Below, piece by piece: positions 1 to 9,280 of a DNA stretch of 64,000 bases (within the stretch, counting starts at the first letter, position 1; each line of letters starts with the position of its first letter). The stretch comes from Ancylobacter rudongensis (GTDB lineage: Bacteria > Pseudomonadota > Alphaproteobacteria > Rhizobiales > Xanthobacteraceae). A model generated the notes under the pieces. The model saw only the letters and a program-made list of their open reading frames with translations, was not told the DNA's origin and did no database searches. The stretch covers positions 1 through 64,000 of the forward strand of contig NZ_FMTP01000003.1 of NCBI RefSeq assembly GCF_900100155.1, written 5' to 3'. A program made the translations under genes and the position numbers.

Positions 1-297
1 CAGCAGGGCTGTGAACCGTCCAACGCGCATGGGGCGCCCATTCCTTCCGACTGAATGCAACGCTTCTGAAGTCGCCAGCGCCGCGGGTCATTAATGAGAG
101 CCTTTGAAGCCCTTTGCTTTGCGGCAAGAAGTGGCAGCGACGGCACGTTAAGCTGCCCGGCCGACGGGCCGCAACGATCGGCCCTTTCCCCCAACCCATC
201 CGAGCGGCCAAATAGCTAGTGGCGGACACGCGGCGATGAGCCGTACGTCCAAGAGCGCGAACCAGAATGCCGGAGGTAAGCTCGCGGACGTTGCCTT
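1..297. other. Non-coding stretch, left edge
   Basis: I see no credible gene, RNA or strong terminator here. Open frames are short, rich in Arg, Ser, Pro and Cys, and lack ribosome binding sites. The stretch leads into a dispersed repeat and an integrase scrap, so it is probably decayed mobile-element DNA. Confidence 0.5.
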
Positions 298-478
298 TCG
301 GCTCACGGCTCATGGCTCATGCTATGCAGCAACCGTGCGGTCGGTGCCCGTGGCATGCGTGAGGTGCAGTTCGGTGGGGAGCATGTCGGCGTGCACCGCT
401 GCTGAGCCGTTGAGCCGTTCGCCGCAGGGCACTGGCCGCTTGCTCGCTGTGCGTCTTTGCCGAGGTGCCTACTTCGCC
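298..478 (+). repeat. Dispersed repeat, copy A (partial)
   Basis: About 180 bases align with the middle of two longer copies at 13591-14067 and 22399-22875 (the latter on the minus strand). Shared blocks include GGCTCACGG, GGCATGNGTGAGGTGCAGTT, TGAGCCGTTGAGC and TTGCCGAGGTG. Copy A lacks the flanking parts seen in B and C. Within the window it is inverted relative to copy C. The integrase C-terminal scrap follows about 40 bases downstream. Confidence 0.75.
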
Positions 479-517
479 GCTCCCATCACCTCGTTCGACT
501 GCGTTGATGCTCAATTA

Positions 518-652
518 GCGCATCAAGACGCCAACGCCATCCGCCGCGCCTACACCCACGCCGCCGAATATTGGGACGAGCGCGTGCGCATGATGCAGGT
601 GTGGGCGGACTATCTCGATGAACTTAGGACGGCGCCGGCGAAGAAGGCGTGA
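518..652 (+). pseudogene. Tyrosine integrase, C-terminal fragment
   Basis: The last 44 or so codons of this frame read like the end of a P4-type phage/island integrase. An ALAH-like QLAH is followed by IRRAYTHAAEYWDERVRMM and a WADYLDEL tail; the Tyr of RRAY is at the place of the catalytic nucleophile. The upstream part of the frame is repeat A read in a meaningless frame, so this is a fragment. It supplies the piece missing from the truncated integrase at 24171-25221. It is too short to act alone. Confidence 0.65.
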
Positions 653-951
653 GGCGCCGAGCGACAAGACAGCTCCGTGGCGGCGGAGGCAGGGGTTCGC
701 TGCAATGAGGACGAATGGCCGATAAGGGGCCGGTGGCGGACTTTCCGCTATTGGTCAGGCCTGACGATAAGCGGACATATCTCGAAGGAAGGCCAAGGTC
801 GAAATTGACCCCTTCGCGGACTCTGGGGACGTCCCCTTTTAGGGGATCGAACCAATTTCACTCAAAGCGGAGCGTAGGTCGCCTCAGTTGTTCTAATCGA
901 GTGACCGGCCCGCGTCGTCCCTTCAGAACTGTCGCACGCGGGACGGGTTGA
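653..951. other. Non-coding stretch between integrase scrap and OmpA gene
   Basis: No gene is supported. The OmpA-family gene ends at 952 on the minus strand, so this is the downstream flank of the large minus-strand cluster. A short GC-rich inverted repeat at about 821-846 (GGGGAC-GTCCCC, then CCCCTTTTAGGGG) could form a hairpin, but I see no U-tract that would make it a clear terminator. Confidence 0.4.
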
Positions 952-1548
952 TCAGTGCAGATTGACGACTTCAACGCGACGGTTTTCGGCGGCTTCGGGA
1001 TGGGAGCGGGTCTTGAGCCGGCTCTCTCCAAATCCGACGGCGATCAGCCGCTCCCCGTCGATGCCGTGATGGCGGATGAGATAGTCTCGCACCGCCTCCG
1101 CCCGGGATTCGGACAGCTGCATATTATAGGCGTCGCCACCGACGGCATCGGTATGGCCGTTGAGGGCGATCCGCGCATCGACCAGCGAATCGGCCAGCAG
1201 CGCCCCGCCCAGCGCATCCAGCTCCACCCACGCCTCCGGCGCGATCTCGGCGGAATTGTAGGCGAAGCGTATCTCGATATCGATGCGCGGCAGGTCGTTG
1301 CGCTCGACGATCTCCGCCAGCTTGTCCTTCATCTCGATCCGAAGGCCGCGGGTCGGCAACTGGTCGAGATAGGCCTTGTCTGAGGCTGCCATGGCCGGCG
1401 CGGCCGGGCGGAGCGAGCGCGTCGTCGCCTTGGGCGCAGGTGCGAGCGAGCGCACGATGGCGTCGCGGCTCAGGGTCTCGGCCGCGCCCCCCGCCAGCGT
1501 CGCCAGGAGGAGAGGCAGGGCGGCCAGTCCGGTGAGGATCGTTCTCAT
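952..1548 (-). CDS. OmpA-family peptidoglycan-binding protein
   Basis: A 198-residue exported protein. A hydrophobic signal peptide (MRTILTGLAALPLLLATLAG) is followed by a short linker and a C-terminal OmpA domain. That domain shows IRFAYNSAEI, the NGHTDAVGG core, LSESRAEAVRDYL and an ENRRVEVV end, all typical of non-covalent binding to the peptidoglycan diaminopimelate. The ATG at 1548 is preceded by GGAGAG, and its ATG overlaps the stop of the VanX-type gene (ATGA), so the two are translationally coupled. It is the last gene of a long minus-strand cluster. There is no beta-barrel domain. Its likely role is an envelope anchor or a periplasmic wall-binding protein. Confidence 0.85.
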   Translation of the reverse strand: MRTILTGLAALPLLLATLAGGAAETLSRDAIVRSLAPAPKATTRSLRPAAPAMAASDKAYLDQLPTRGLRIEMKDKLAEIVERNDLPRIDIEIRFAYNSAEIAPEAWVELDALGGALLADSLVDARIALNGHTDAVGGDAYNMQLSESRAEAVRDYLIRHHGIDGERLIAVGFGESRLKTRSHPEAAENRRVEVVNLH

Positions 1549-2282
1549 CGCGTCTCTCCTTCCTTGATGTCGCTCGGACCCGTCACCTCGAAGTCGAAGA
1601 TGCGGCCCTCGAACGGTTCGGCGCGGTAGCGAAAGTGCCACCACTCCCGCGCATAGGGGGCGAATCCGTGCCGCGTCATGGCCTCGGCGAGCCGCTTCCG
1701 GTTGGCCTGCGCCGCCGCGCCGATGCCCTTGGCGCCGGCATGGCTGCGTGCGCCGAAGAAGTCGAAGCCGCTGCCCATATCGAGCGGCACCCAGCCCTCG
1801 CCTTCCCGGCGCAACAGCCCGAGATCAATCGACCCGCCGCTGGAATGGCCCGAGCGGGCGGCAATGTAGCCCTGCGCGAACAACCGGCTGGCGGGGGCGT
1901 CGGGATGGTACACCGGGTCGGTCTTCTGATTGCCCCTCGCCCAGTCGACGAAGGCGCGCACCGCGCGTGCCGGGCGGTAGCAGTCATAGGTGACGAGCCG
2001 GAACCCCTCGCCATCGAGGTCGGACTGAACCTTGGCGAGGGCCACGGCCACGGGCGCGGCCAGAATGCAGACCCCGGCCCGGTAGCCAGGCACGACGGCG
2101 CCGGTGAAATTGTCGGCACTGGCGTAGCGCATGTCCTGCGCGATGCCGGGCGCCACCTCGCTCAACCGCACGAAGCCTTGGGGCAGGTCGCCGCCGAGGG
2201 CCGGCAAAGCCTGGGCGAGCAGGCTCGCGAGACAGAAGGCAGATGCCCCGGTGGCGCCCCGAGGCAGGTTCGGACCGCTCAT
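1545..2282 (-). CDS. D-Ala-D-Ala dipeptidase, VanX/DdpX (M15D) family
   Basis: A 245-residue exported zinc peptidase. Residues 1-31 look like a signal sequence. The M15D features are present: YRPARAV with Arg103, SGHSSGGSIDL giving zinc ligands His146 and Asp153, and EWWHF giving catalytic Glu213 and ligand His216. The family hydrolyses D-Ala-D-Ala, either for vancomycin resistance or for recycling or scavenging of wall peptides. Four-base overlaps at both ends couple it to the caspase-like gene upstream and the OmpA gene downstream. With no vanHA genes nearby, a role in envelope or peptidoglycan processing is more likely than glycopeptide resistance. Confidence 0.85.
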   Translation of the reverse strand: MSGPNLPRGATGASAFCLASLLAQALPALGGDLPQGFVRLSEVAPGIAQDMRYASADNFTGAVVPGYRAGVCILAAPVAVALAKVQSDLDGEGFRLVTYDCYRPARAVRAFVDWARGNQKTDPVYHPDAPASRLFAQGYIAARSGHSSGGSIDLGLLRREGEGWVPLDMGSGFDFFGARSHAGAKGIGAAAQANRKRLAEAMTRHGFAPYAREWWHFRYRAEPFEGRIFDFEVTGPSDIKEGETR

Positions 2283-4717
2283 TCGATCCTCAGCTCGCTG
2301 ATGGCCGTGTCGCGGTACTTGCTGCCCCGATTCACCGCCGTGATCGACAGCTCGATCCAGGTGACGTCGCCGAGATCACGGTCGAGGATACGCTGCCAGC
2401 CGCCACGATCCTGCAGCGCGGCGCCGACCATGTCGCCGCGCGAACTGCGCAGTTCGACGGTCGCCACCCGGTTATTCTTGGTGAAAATGTCGGTATTCTT
2501 GTCGTAGCCGTTGATCAGCGACAGCCCCTTGATGCGGGTCGGCCGCTCGAAGAGGACCAGCAGCGTTTCCCCGATCCCGTCGCCGCGCTCACCCTCGACC
2601 CACGCCGTCGCCCGATCGCCATCGGCGAGATTGCCGACGCCATAGCCATTGCCGTGCTGCCCCGCGAGTTCGGAGCTGGCGCACAGCCTCGCCGGCCCGG
2701 CATCGAAATCGACCTGCCGGCAGCCGATGGCGGATCGTCCGGGCGCGGGGGCGTGGATCACCGGCGGCGGGCTCGGGGCGAGTGCCAGCTCGACGCGCGC
2801 GGGCGTGGGCGCGAGCGCGGGAGCCGGAGCCGCCGCCACCGGTCGCGGGGCGGCAGGTCCGGCGCTGCCGGACTGCGGATGGAAATAGAACTCGCCGGTG
2901 ATTGAGCTGGTCTCCCACGGCACCTGCTTTTCGCCGGTGGCGGCAAGCACCTGTCGGCGCGTGGCCTTGAACACGGACTCGATGGGCAGGCCTCGTGCCT
3001 CGCGGATCGCCCCCGCCAGCGCGGCCGCGTAAGGGCTGTTGCCCGCCTCGCCATCGGAGGCGACATCGCCCGGCGAGGTGGCATAGGCGATCACCGTGCC
3101 GCGCGGCGCGTCGACCGGCGCGAGGCCGCGCGTCGCCGAGCGCACGGAGCGGGCGAAGGGGTTGTTGCGGCAGGCGTCGAGGACAACGATGTTGATGCGG
3201 CTGCCGGCGGATTCGAGCGTGCGCAGCATGTCGTTGGCGTTGATCGTCTCGATCGGGATCTCGTCCTCATCCGCGATCTGCGCCGACACCGGCACCAGAT
3301 AGTTCTCGCCGCCCACCTGCACCCCATGGCCGGCGTAATAAATGAGCCCCGCCTCGACATTGCCCTCGCGCAGCGCCCGGCCAAACGCCAGCAGGGCCCG
3401 ACGCATCTGCGTGAGATCCGCGTCGAGCACCTGCGTCACCTCGAACCCGGCCTCGCGCAGCGCGCTCTCCATCAGGCGCGCGTCGTTCTGCGGATTGGCG
3501 AGGGGCGAGACGTGCCGATAGGCCGAGTTGCCGATCACCAGCGCGAGGCGGCGGCCCATGGCGGGCGAAGGCAGGGATCCGGCCGGAGCCGAGGGAGAGA
3601 CGGTTGCCGGCCCGGGCGCATCCGAGGCGGGCGGGATGACCATGGCGGCCGGCAATGCCGCCGCCTCGCCGTCGACACTCCAAAGCGTCACCTCCGGCCC
3701 CACCTCCCAGAACGCTGCGCGCTGCCCATCCGGCGAGAAGGCGGCGGCCGCGAAGCCATCCGGCTCACGGTCGGTCAGTCGCGCGGCCGTTATCAGGCGC
3801 CCCGTCGCGGCGTCCGCGACCCTGAGCGTGCGGTCGGCGTGCAGTGAGTGAACGCGGCGTCCATCGGAGGAAAAGGCAAGCGCGAGCATGGACCAGCGAT
3901 CGCCCGGCGTGCTCCAGACCTCGGAACCTCTGCCCGCCTCCCAGACACTGAGCGTGCCGTCGCCCTCGGCGGTCGCAATCCGACGGCCATCGCCGGAGAG
4001 AGCGATCCGGCTCAAAGTCGAGGGGGCGGAGATATCGATATCCCGCACCGGGCGACCCGACTTCGGTTCGATCAGGCGCGCCTGATGCACGGTGCCGGCC
4101 AGCAGGGCCTTGCCGTCTTGGGACACGGCCAGCCCGCCAATGCCCATCGTCGCGGTCGATGTATCGACCCTCGACCTGTGCACCGGCGCGCCGCTGTCGA
4201 TGTTCCAGACGCGCAGCGTCTTGTCGTCACCCCCGGCGGCCACGAGGCGCGTGCCCGGAACGAAGACAAGGGCGCGCGGCAAGCCGGTGCCCGCATCGAG
4301 GATGTGCAACAGCGCCCCGCTGGCGACATCCCAGAGCCGCACAAATCGGTCGGCGTCCGCGGTCGCCGCCATGCCTCTGTCCGGCGCGAAGGTGGCGGCC
4401 ATCACACGATCGCCATGCTGATCGAGCCGCCGCACCAGCCGGCCGGACGGCACCTGCCGCAGTTCCAGCGTGCCGTCGTCGCCCCCTGTCAGCATGAGGT
4501 TGCCGTCCGGCGAGAAGGCCAGCGCCGACAGCTCGGAATGGCCGGTCGTCACGGTCGAAAGCCGGCGCGGCTCGCCGGCGAGGGCCGCGCCACACAGCGA
4601 GGCAAGCGCAACAGCCAGCGACGCGGTGAGCACCCGCAGGATCCGGTGCCGCCGTTCACGCCACTTCCCGCCCGCGCAATTCCTACCCGCCACAGACATT
4701 CCGGTCCTCGCCGCCAT
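2279..4717 (-). CDS. WD40-repeat caspase-like protease with C-terminal discoidin-like domain
   Basis: An 812-residue protein. The chosen ATG has GGGAG upstream, lies just past the stop of the cytochrome gene and opens a signal-like hydrophobic segment (residues 28-47). Residues about 55-350 carry WD40 blades (LAFSPDGNLMLTGGDDGTL and similar). A Pro/Ala linker leads to a C14 caspase-like domain (about 388-612) with His464 in YYAGHG and Cys516 in LDACRNNP, so the dyad is intact. A second Pro/Ala linker precedes residues about 665-812, which resemble the discoidin/NADase-type glycan-binding fold. It is embedded in a cluster of exported proteins, so it probably works in the periplasm. Substrate unknown. 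Confidence 0.85.
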   Translation of the reverse strand: MAARTGMSVAGRNCAGGKWRERRHRILRVLTASLAVALASLCGAALAGEPRRLSTVTTGHSELSALAFSPDGNLMLTGGDDGTLELRQVPSGRLVRRLDQHGDRVMAATFAPDRGMAATADADRFVRLWDVASGALLHILDAGTGLPRALVFVPGTRLVAAGGDDKTLRVWNIDSGAPVHRSRVDTSTATMGIGGLAVSQDGKALLAGTVHQARLIEPKSGRPVRDIDISAPSTLSRIALSGDGRRIATAEGDGTLSVWEAGRGSEVWSTPGDRWSMLALAFSSDGRRVHSLHADRTLRVADAATGRLITAARLTDREPDGFAAAAFSPDGQRAAFWEVGPEVTLWSVDGEAAALPAAMVIPPASDAPGPATVSPSAPAGSLPSPAMGRRLALVIGNSAYRHVSPLANPQNDARLMESALREAGFEVTQVLDADLTQMRRALLAFGRALREGNVEAGLIYYAGHGVQVGGENYLVPVSAQIADEDEIPIETINANDMLRTLESAGSRINIVVLDACRNNPFARSVRSATRGLAPVDAPRGTVIAYATSPGDVASDGEAGNSPYAAALAGAIREARGLPIESVFKATRRQVLAATGEKQVPWETSSITGEFYFHPQSGSAGPAAPRPVAAAPAPALAPTPARVELALAPSPPPVIHAPAPGRSAIGCRQVDFDAGPARLCASSELAGQHGNGYGVGNLADGDRATAWVEGERGDGIGETLLVLFERPTRIKGLSLINGYDKNTDIFTKNNRVATVELRSSRGDMVGAALQDRGGWQRILDRDLGDVTWIELSITAVNRGSKYRDTAISELRIE

Positions 4718-4722
4718 CGCCG

Positions 4723-7700
4723 CTACTCCCGAATGGTGAAGGACAGCATGTTGATGGCGGAGCGGCCCTTCTGCTGTGGGGCCGCAGCCGCCTGCGCCTT
4801 CTGGCGCTCCACCAGCTTGATGGCGAGGCCGCGCGAGGGCGGCTCGCCGGATTTGGCGATCAGCGCGCGGGCGGCCGCCGCGTCGAGCCGCTCCTTGCCG
4901 AGCCCGCCCTCGCGGCAAAACGCCAGCAGCGTCTCATTATAGGCCGGCGTGTCGAAGACCAATGCGCCGACGCCCTCCTGCGGGATGCGGCGAGGCTTGC
5001 CCGGTTCCAGGAACGGCGCGCCGATCATCTCCTGTGGGATCACCTCCACCTTGCCGTTGGCCTCGACATACAGCACCTGCAATTCGCAGCGCCGATTGGC
5101 CGTCACGTCGAAGCGCAGTTCCTGGTCCACGCGCACCGAGGTTCGGGGGACACGCACGCTGAGCTCCAGCTTGCCGCCCTCCTCCGACGGCCGGTAGGCG
5201 TCGTCGCGATAATCGGCGTCCTTGTAGTCCGGCAGGACGACGGCGACGTCGGCGGAGCCGAGCGGATCGACGTCGCGCAGCGCCTTCAGGATCGGGGCGT
5301 AATGCCGGTCGACCTCGAAGCGCGGCACCTTCACCCCCGCCTTCAGCTGGGTGAGCCAGTCGATCGCGAGGTTGCGCGCCGTGTCGTCGCGGACCCGCAG
5401 CACGGCGCTTTCCATCTCCTCGGGGAGCATGTCGAATTCGGCCGCCAGCTGGTCGGCGTCGAGATTGGCCTCGTAGAGGTCGGCGAACCAGGTCGCCAGC
5501 TCCTGTTCGCCCGGCCCGCGCCGGCCCTTCAGCGAGCCGTCCGGCGCCTTCTCGGCGGCGCCTATATGCTCCAGCGCGGCAACGAAGGCGGTTCGGTCCC
5601 GGGCGTAGAGGCGATCAAGCTCGATCTGGTCGACATACATGGCCAGCAGCAGCTCCTGCTGCGGCTTGGAGAAGGCGACCGAGCTTTCAATGTGCGAGCG
5701 CAACTGGTCGCGCTTGGCGATGATGCCGTCGGAATGGCAGTCCATGCAGGAACGGCCATTGACGATCTCGATCCCCTTGCCGATCGGGCGCTGGCGGAAC
5801 GACACCACTTCGGTGGGACCGCGATCGATGCGGTCGCCCTTGCCGGTGGAGAGGTAATAGCCCTGCAGGCCGTTCGGCAGCGAGAAGATCATTTCCCCGC
5901 CATCATGCTCGAACGGGTCGAGATGGGCCGCGAGCGGGGCCGCGTCGGGAGGCCCGTGCGGATGCGAGCGCAGGTTCTGCGCGTCACGGCTGCCGGCGAA
6001 ATCGTAGGATTTCCAGTAATAGCCGCCATGCGGCAGGTCGTGGCGTTCCACCAGGCGGTTATGGTCCGAGACGCCGGACGCGCCTTCGAGGAAGGCCGCA
6101 CGGGCCACCCTCTTGTCCGCGATATTGGCATTGACGTCGACGCCGATGCGCCGCTCCAGCTCGCCGATATGTTCGGGCAGGGCGAGAAGGAGATGGTAGT
6201 TGGCCGGTCGCGAGGCATTGGCCATGAACCAGTCGGCCCGGATGAGCGGAATGTCGGTGTCGGTGCCTTCCGTCAGCCCCTTGAGCGCCGGGTCGCGTCC
6301 GGCGCTGCGGGCGAAGGGATAGTCGGCGACGAGCAGTTCCCATTGCGCGGGTGTCCACTTCACATCCCGCATGTCGATCCGCAGCAGGAGGTTGTCGGAG
6401 CCCTCCACCGCCGGCGGCATCACCAGCTGGGGCCCAAGCGACACCGAATTGAGCATCTTGCGGAAGCTGGCCTGGAACAGATCGAGCCGCCGGGCGAACA
6501 CGCGCAGATCTTCGCAGGGCGCGATGCCGTTATGGAGATTGTGAAAGCTCGCATAGCGGATGAAGCGGTGATCCTCGGCCGGCAGCCGCTCGAGGTCGGC
6601 CAGCGCGGCGCGCTGCATCGTCTCGGTAGTCACCACATCGCGCGTGCGGGGCGGCTTCGACGACGCCGCGACCGGGGCGGGCGCGCTGAGCTGGTCGATC
6701 CACGCGCCGAGTTTCTCCAGCTCTTCCGCGCTCGGCTTGGTTCCATAGGGCATGCGCCCGCTGGAAACGCTGGTGAACAGCAGCGAGGCGTTGCGGTTGC
6801 CGGGCGCGACGAAAGCGGGATTGGCCGCGATAGAGGCAAGGTCGCCGGCCGGGAAGCTCCCCTGCGCGCTTTCGCCGGGGCCGTGGCAGTTGCGGCAGTA
6901 GCGGCCAACAAAGTCATCCGCTGAGGCGGCGAGGTCGTTCATCGCCACGGGCGGGGGCGCGGCGGCGGCGCAGCTCGCCTCGAGCGTCAATTCCGGTGAT
7001 TTCGGCTTGATTTCCTTATCCGTCAGATAGGCCAGAATGGCGAGCCGGTCCGTCTCCGGCAGTAGCGCCAGCCCGCGCAGCATCTGGCGCTTGAGCGGCG
7101 AGGCGACTGGCGAGCCGGAGGGTTTCTTCGCCTCCTCAATATAGGTCTGGAAGGCGTCCCCCTGGGCGAAGGCGGCCATATGCGCCGCCGTGATCGCCGG
7201 CGCCGCCTCGCCGCTCAGCCCCTTCTCGCCCTCGAACCGGCGCTCATTGTCGAGGCCATAGGTGAGTGTACGCGGCGTGTGGCACTCGCCGCAGGCACCG
7301 ACCGCCTCGACGAGATAGCGCCCCCGGCTCTTTTGCGAGCCATCGCCCGGCTGGAAGGCGGGCGTGCCGAAATTGGCGCGCTTCCACAGCGCGACGGTGG
7401 CGTCGAGATTGTAGGGAAAGCCCACCACGTGCCGCGGCGTCTCGCTGTCGGACTGCGGCAGCGTCGCGATATAGGCCTTGATGTCGAGCACATCCTCCGG
7501 CTTCATCCCGGCATAGGAGGCATAGGGAAAGACCGGATAATAGTTGTGCCCGTCCGGCGCCACGCCGTTGATGACGGCGTTGAGATAGTCGGCATTGCTG
7601 AAGCTGCCGGCTCCCTTGGCATGGCCGGTAATGTTGGGCACGTAGAAGGTGCCGATGAAGGTGTCGAGCTTGCGCCCGCCGGAGAGCAGCTGGGTGTTCT

Positions 7701-7923
7701 CGCCCGAGGCGTGGCAGGCGACGCAACCGGCGGCATTGGCGAGCACCTCGCCATTGGCAAGGTTCGGCGTGTAGGTGGCGAAGGCATCTTGCTTGAACGG
7801 CTCGCGCGCCTGCGGCGCCGTGCTCATGAGCATCAGGCCCGCTGCGGCCAGTAGCAGCCGTGCCCCCCTACCCCACAAGCCCGCCTCAGCGCGGCCCTGC
7901 CTCAGTTCGTTGCCCCCCGGCAT
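4723..7923 (-). CDS. Large multi-CxxCH cytochrome c with DUF4384-like C-terminus
   Basis: A 1066-residue exported protein. A signal sequence (about 20-39) is followed by heme motifs CVACH (67-71), CGECH (211-215), CRNCH (343-347) and CMDCH (726-730). The first two sit in a diheme module like that of alcohol/gluconate dehydrogenase cytochrome subunits. The centre (about 430-770) has no assignment I trust. The last 130 or so residues (VRVDQELRFDVTANRRCELQ... QEGVGALVFDTP) resemble DUF4384, a domain often linked with caspase-like and Ser/Thr kinase proteins. GGAG precedes the ATG. It lies immediately upstream of the WD40-caspase gene. The combination is unusual and suggests redox sensing or electron delivery in the same envelope system. 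Confidence 0.75.
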   Translation of the reverse strand: MPGGNELRQGRAEAGLWGRGARLLLAAAGLMLMSTAPQAREPFKQDAFATYTPNLANGEVLANAAGCVACHASGENTQLLSGGRKLDTFIGTFYVPNITGHAKGAGSFSNADYLNAVINGVAPDGHNYYPVFPYASYAGMKPEDVLDIKAYIATLPQSDSETPRHVVGFPYNLDATVALWKRANFGTPAFQPGDGSQKSRGRYLVEAVGACGECHTPRTLTYGLDNERRFEGEKGLSGEAAPAITAAHMAAFAQGDAFQTYIEEAKKPSGSPVASPLKRQMLRGLALLPETDRLAILAYLTDKEIKPKSPELTLEASCAAAAPPPVAMNDLAASADDFVGRYCRNCHGPGESAQGSFPAGDLASIAANPAFVAPGNRNASLLFTSVSSGRMPYGTKPSAEELEKLGAWIDQLSAPAPVAASSKPPRTRDVVTTETMQRAALADLERLPAEDHRFIRYASFHNLHNGIAPCEDLRVFARRLDLFQASFRKMLNSVSLGPQLVMPPAVEGSDNLLLRIDMRDVKWTPAQWELLVADYPFARSAGRDPALKGLTEGTDTDIPLIRADWFMANASRPANYHLLLALPEHIGELERRIGVDVNANIADKRVARAAFLEGASGVSDHNRLVERHDLPHGGYYWKSYDFAGSRDAQNLRSHPHGPPDAAPLAAHLDPFEHDGGEMIFSLPNGLQGYYLSTGKGDRIDRGPTEVVSFRQRPIGKGIEIVNGRSCMDCHSDGIIAKRDQLRSHIESSVAFSKPQQELLLAMYVDQIELDRLYARDRTAFVAALEHIGAAEKAPDGSLKGRRGPGEQELATWFADLYEANLDADQLAAEFDMLPEEMESAVLRVRDDTARNLAIDWLTQLKAGVKVPRFEVDRHYAPILKALRDVDPLGSADVAVVLPDYKDADYRDDAYRPSEEGGKLELSVRVPRTSVRVDQELRFDVTANRRCELQVLYVEANGKVEVIPQEMIGAPFLEPGKPRRIPQEGVGALVFDTPAYNETLLAFCREGGLGKERLDAAAARALIAKSGEPPSRGLAIKLVERQKAQAAAAPQQKGRSAINMLSFTIRE

Positions 7924-7976
7924 CTCACCTGCTCCCCAGCTTCCCCAGCACTATATGACCAGCGGTAAGATGAACC

Positions 7977-9236
7977 TCACCTGAATTCAAAGCGTTCGAA
8001 TTCCACCCGGGACGGGGCCTTGCCCTGCCGGACGAGATCACCGACCAAGCCCTCGCGCATGGCGGAAGGGCCGCAGAACCACAGCTCCGCCCCCGCCGGA
8101 TCGAACCCGCAGCCGCTCACAATGTGCCCTGCCCCCAGACGCCCGGCTTCAGCGGAAGCGTGCAGCGTGAACGCGAAGCCCGGCTCGGCCCGTGCCGCCG
8201 CGTCCAGCCGTTCCCGGTCGATCGCCTCCTCGGCGCCGCGCACGCAATGGAACAGGTGGATCTGCCGGCCCGGCACCGCCAGGGCGCTGTCGAGCGCCGA
8301 GAGAAACGGCGTGATGCCGATGCCGCCGGCGATCCATATCTGGCGCGCGCCCCCGCGCGCCGGGTCGAAGCGGCCATAGCCGCCCTCCACCACCATGGCG
8401 TCGCCGACCTGCAGCGTGTCGCGCAGGCGCCGGGTGAAATCGCCAAGCGGACGAATGGCAAAGCGCAGCTGCCCGTTGGACCCGGACTCGCCCCCGGCGA
8501 TGGTGAAAGGATGGGCCTCGCCCAGCCCGGCACGGTCAAACCGAATGAAAGCGAACTGCCCGGGCCGGGCCCGGATGCCGGCACTCGCCGGACGGGCCGT
8601 CACCAGCGTCCCGCCCGGTGCGCGTGCGACGCCGGTCACAAGGTAGCGCCGCCCCCGCAGCAAAGGGCGCAACTGGGTGAGGGCGAAGCTGGCGATGCCG
8701 ATCACCGCCAGAAGGTTGAGATACACCGCCAGCAGCGCGGCGCCGTCGAATGGCCGCTTGATGAAGGCCTGATGAATCGCCACGAGCAGGAACACCAGCC
8801 CGAAAAGCCGGTGCGACTGGCGCCAGATGCCGTAGGGAAGCTCGAAGCGCGTGTAGGGAATGCGCTTGACGAGGCTGAGCGCGGCGAGAACCAGCAGGCC
8901 ATAGAAGGCATATTCACCGAGGTCCTTTGCGAGCCTGTTCAGCCCGGAGGCCAGGGTCAGGCCCTGGAAATTCGGCGCGACCACATAGTGCACCAGCACC
9001 AGCAGGACGATCGTGATCCCGAGCGCCCGGTGGACCCGGTACATGCGGTCCAGCCCGTGGAAGACCGGCTCAAGAAAGCGCGGCCGGGTGGCGAGAAAGA
9101 GATTGGTCGCCATCGCGGCGAAGGCCGCCGAGGACGCCGACAGCGACAGCCATGTGCCGCCACCGGCCGCGCTCGTTGCCGGTATGGCGAGCAGCACGGC
9201 AAGTAGGGCGGGAAGCAGAGCCAGTGCGACCGCCAT
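7977..9236 (-). CDS. Ferric-reductase-like transmembrane flavocytochrome
   Basis: A 419-residue protein. The N-terminal half has about six hydrophobic helices with histidines placed for heme b binding (RVHRALG, LVLVHYVVAP, GLVFLLVAIHQAF). The C-terminal half is a ferredoxin-reductase-type unit: FAD motif HPFTIA, NAD(P) motif GGIGITPF and a terminal WFCGPSAMREGL plus FERFEFR. The family moves electrons from cytosolic NAD(P)H across the inner membrane to a periplasmic acceptor such as Fe(III), a heme protein or a methionine sulfoxide reductase partner. It lies 53 bases upstream of the multi-heme cytochrome on the same strand, so the cytochrome is the natural candidate acceptor. Confidence 0.8.
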   Translation of the reverse strand: MAVALALLPALLAVLLAIPATSAAGGGTWLSLSASSAAFAAMATNLFLATRPRFLEPVFHGLDRMYRVHRALGITIVLLVLVHYVVAPNFQGLTLASGLNRLAKDLGEYAFYGLLVLAALSLVKRIPYTRFELPYGIWRQSHRLFGLVFLLVAIHQAFIKRPFDGAALLAVYLNLLAVIGIASFALTQLRPLLRGRRYLVTGVARAPGGTLVTARPASAGIRARPGQFAFIRFDRAGLGEAHPFTIAGGESGSNGQLRFAIRPLGDFTRRLRDTLQVGDAMVVEGGYGRFDPARGGARQIWIAGGIGITPFLSALDSALAVPGRQIHLFHCVRGAEEAIDRERLDAAARAEPGFAFTLHASAEAGRLGAGHIVSGCGFDPAGAELWFCGPSAMREGLVGDLVRQGKAPSRVEFERFEFR

Positions 9237-9280
9237 CCGCTAGCCCTCCCGCCATGGGGGGGCGATGGTGCCGCGCCGGG

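Noticed and set aside
1545-2282. Vancomycin resistance locus because of the VanX-type gene
   Set aside because: No vanH, vanA or vanRS genes lie nearby, and the gene is coupled to caspase-like and OmpA genes. A wall-processing role fits better.
5302-6924. A 540-codon plus-strand frame within the cytochrome gene
   Set aside because: Antisense to a gene with four CxxCH motifs; no start signal or motifs of its own.
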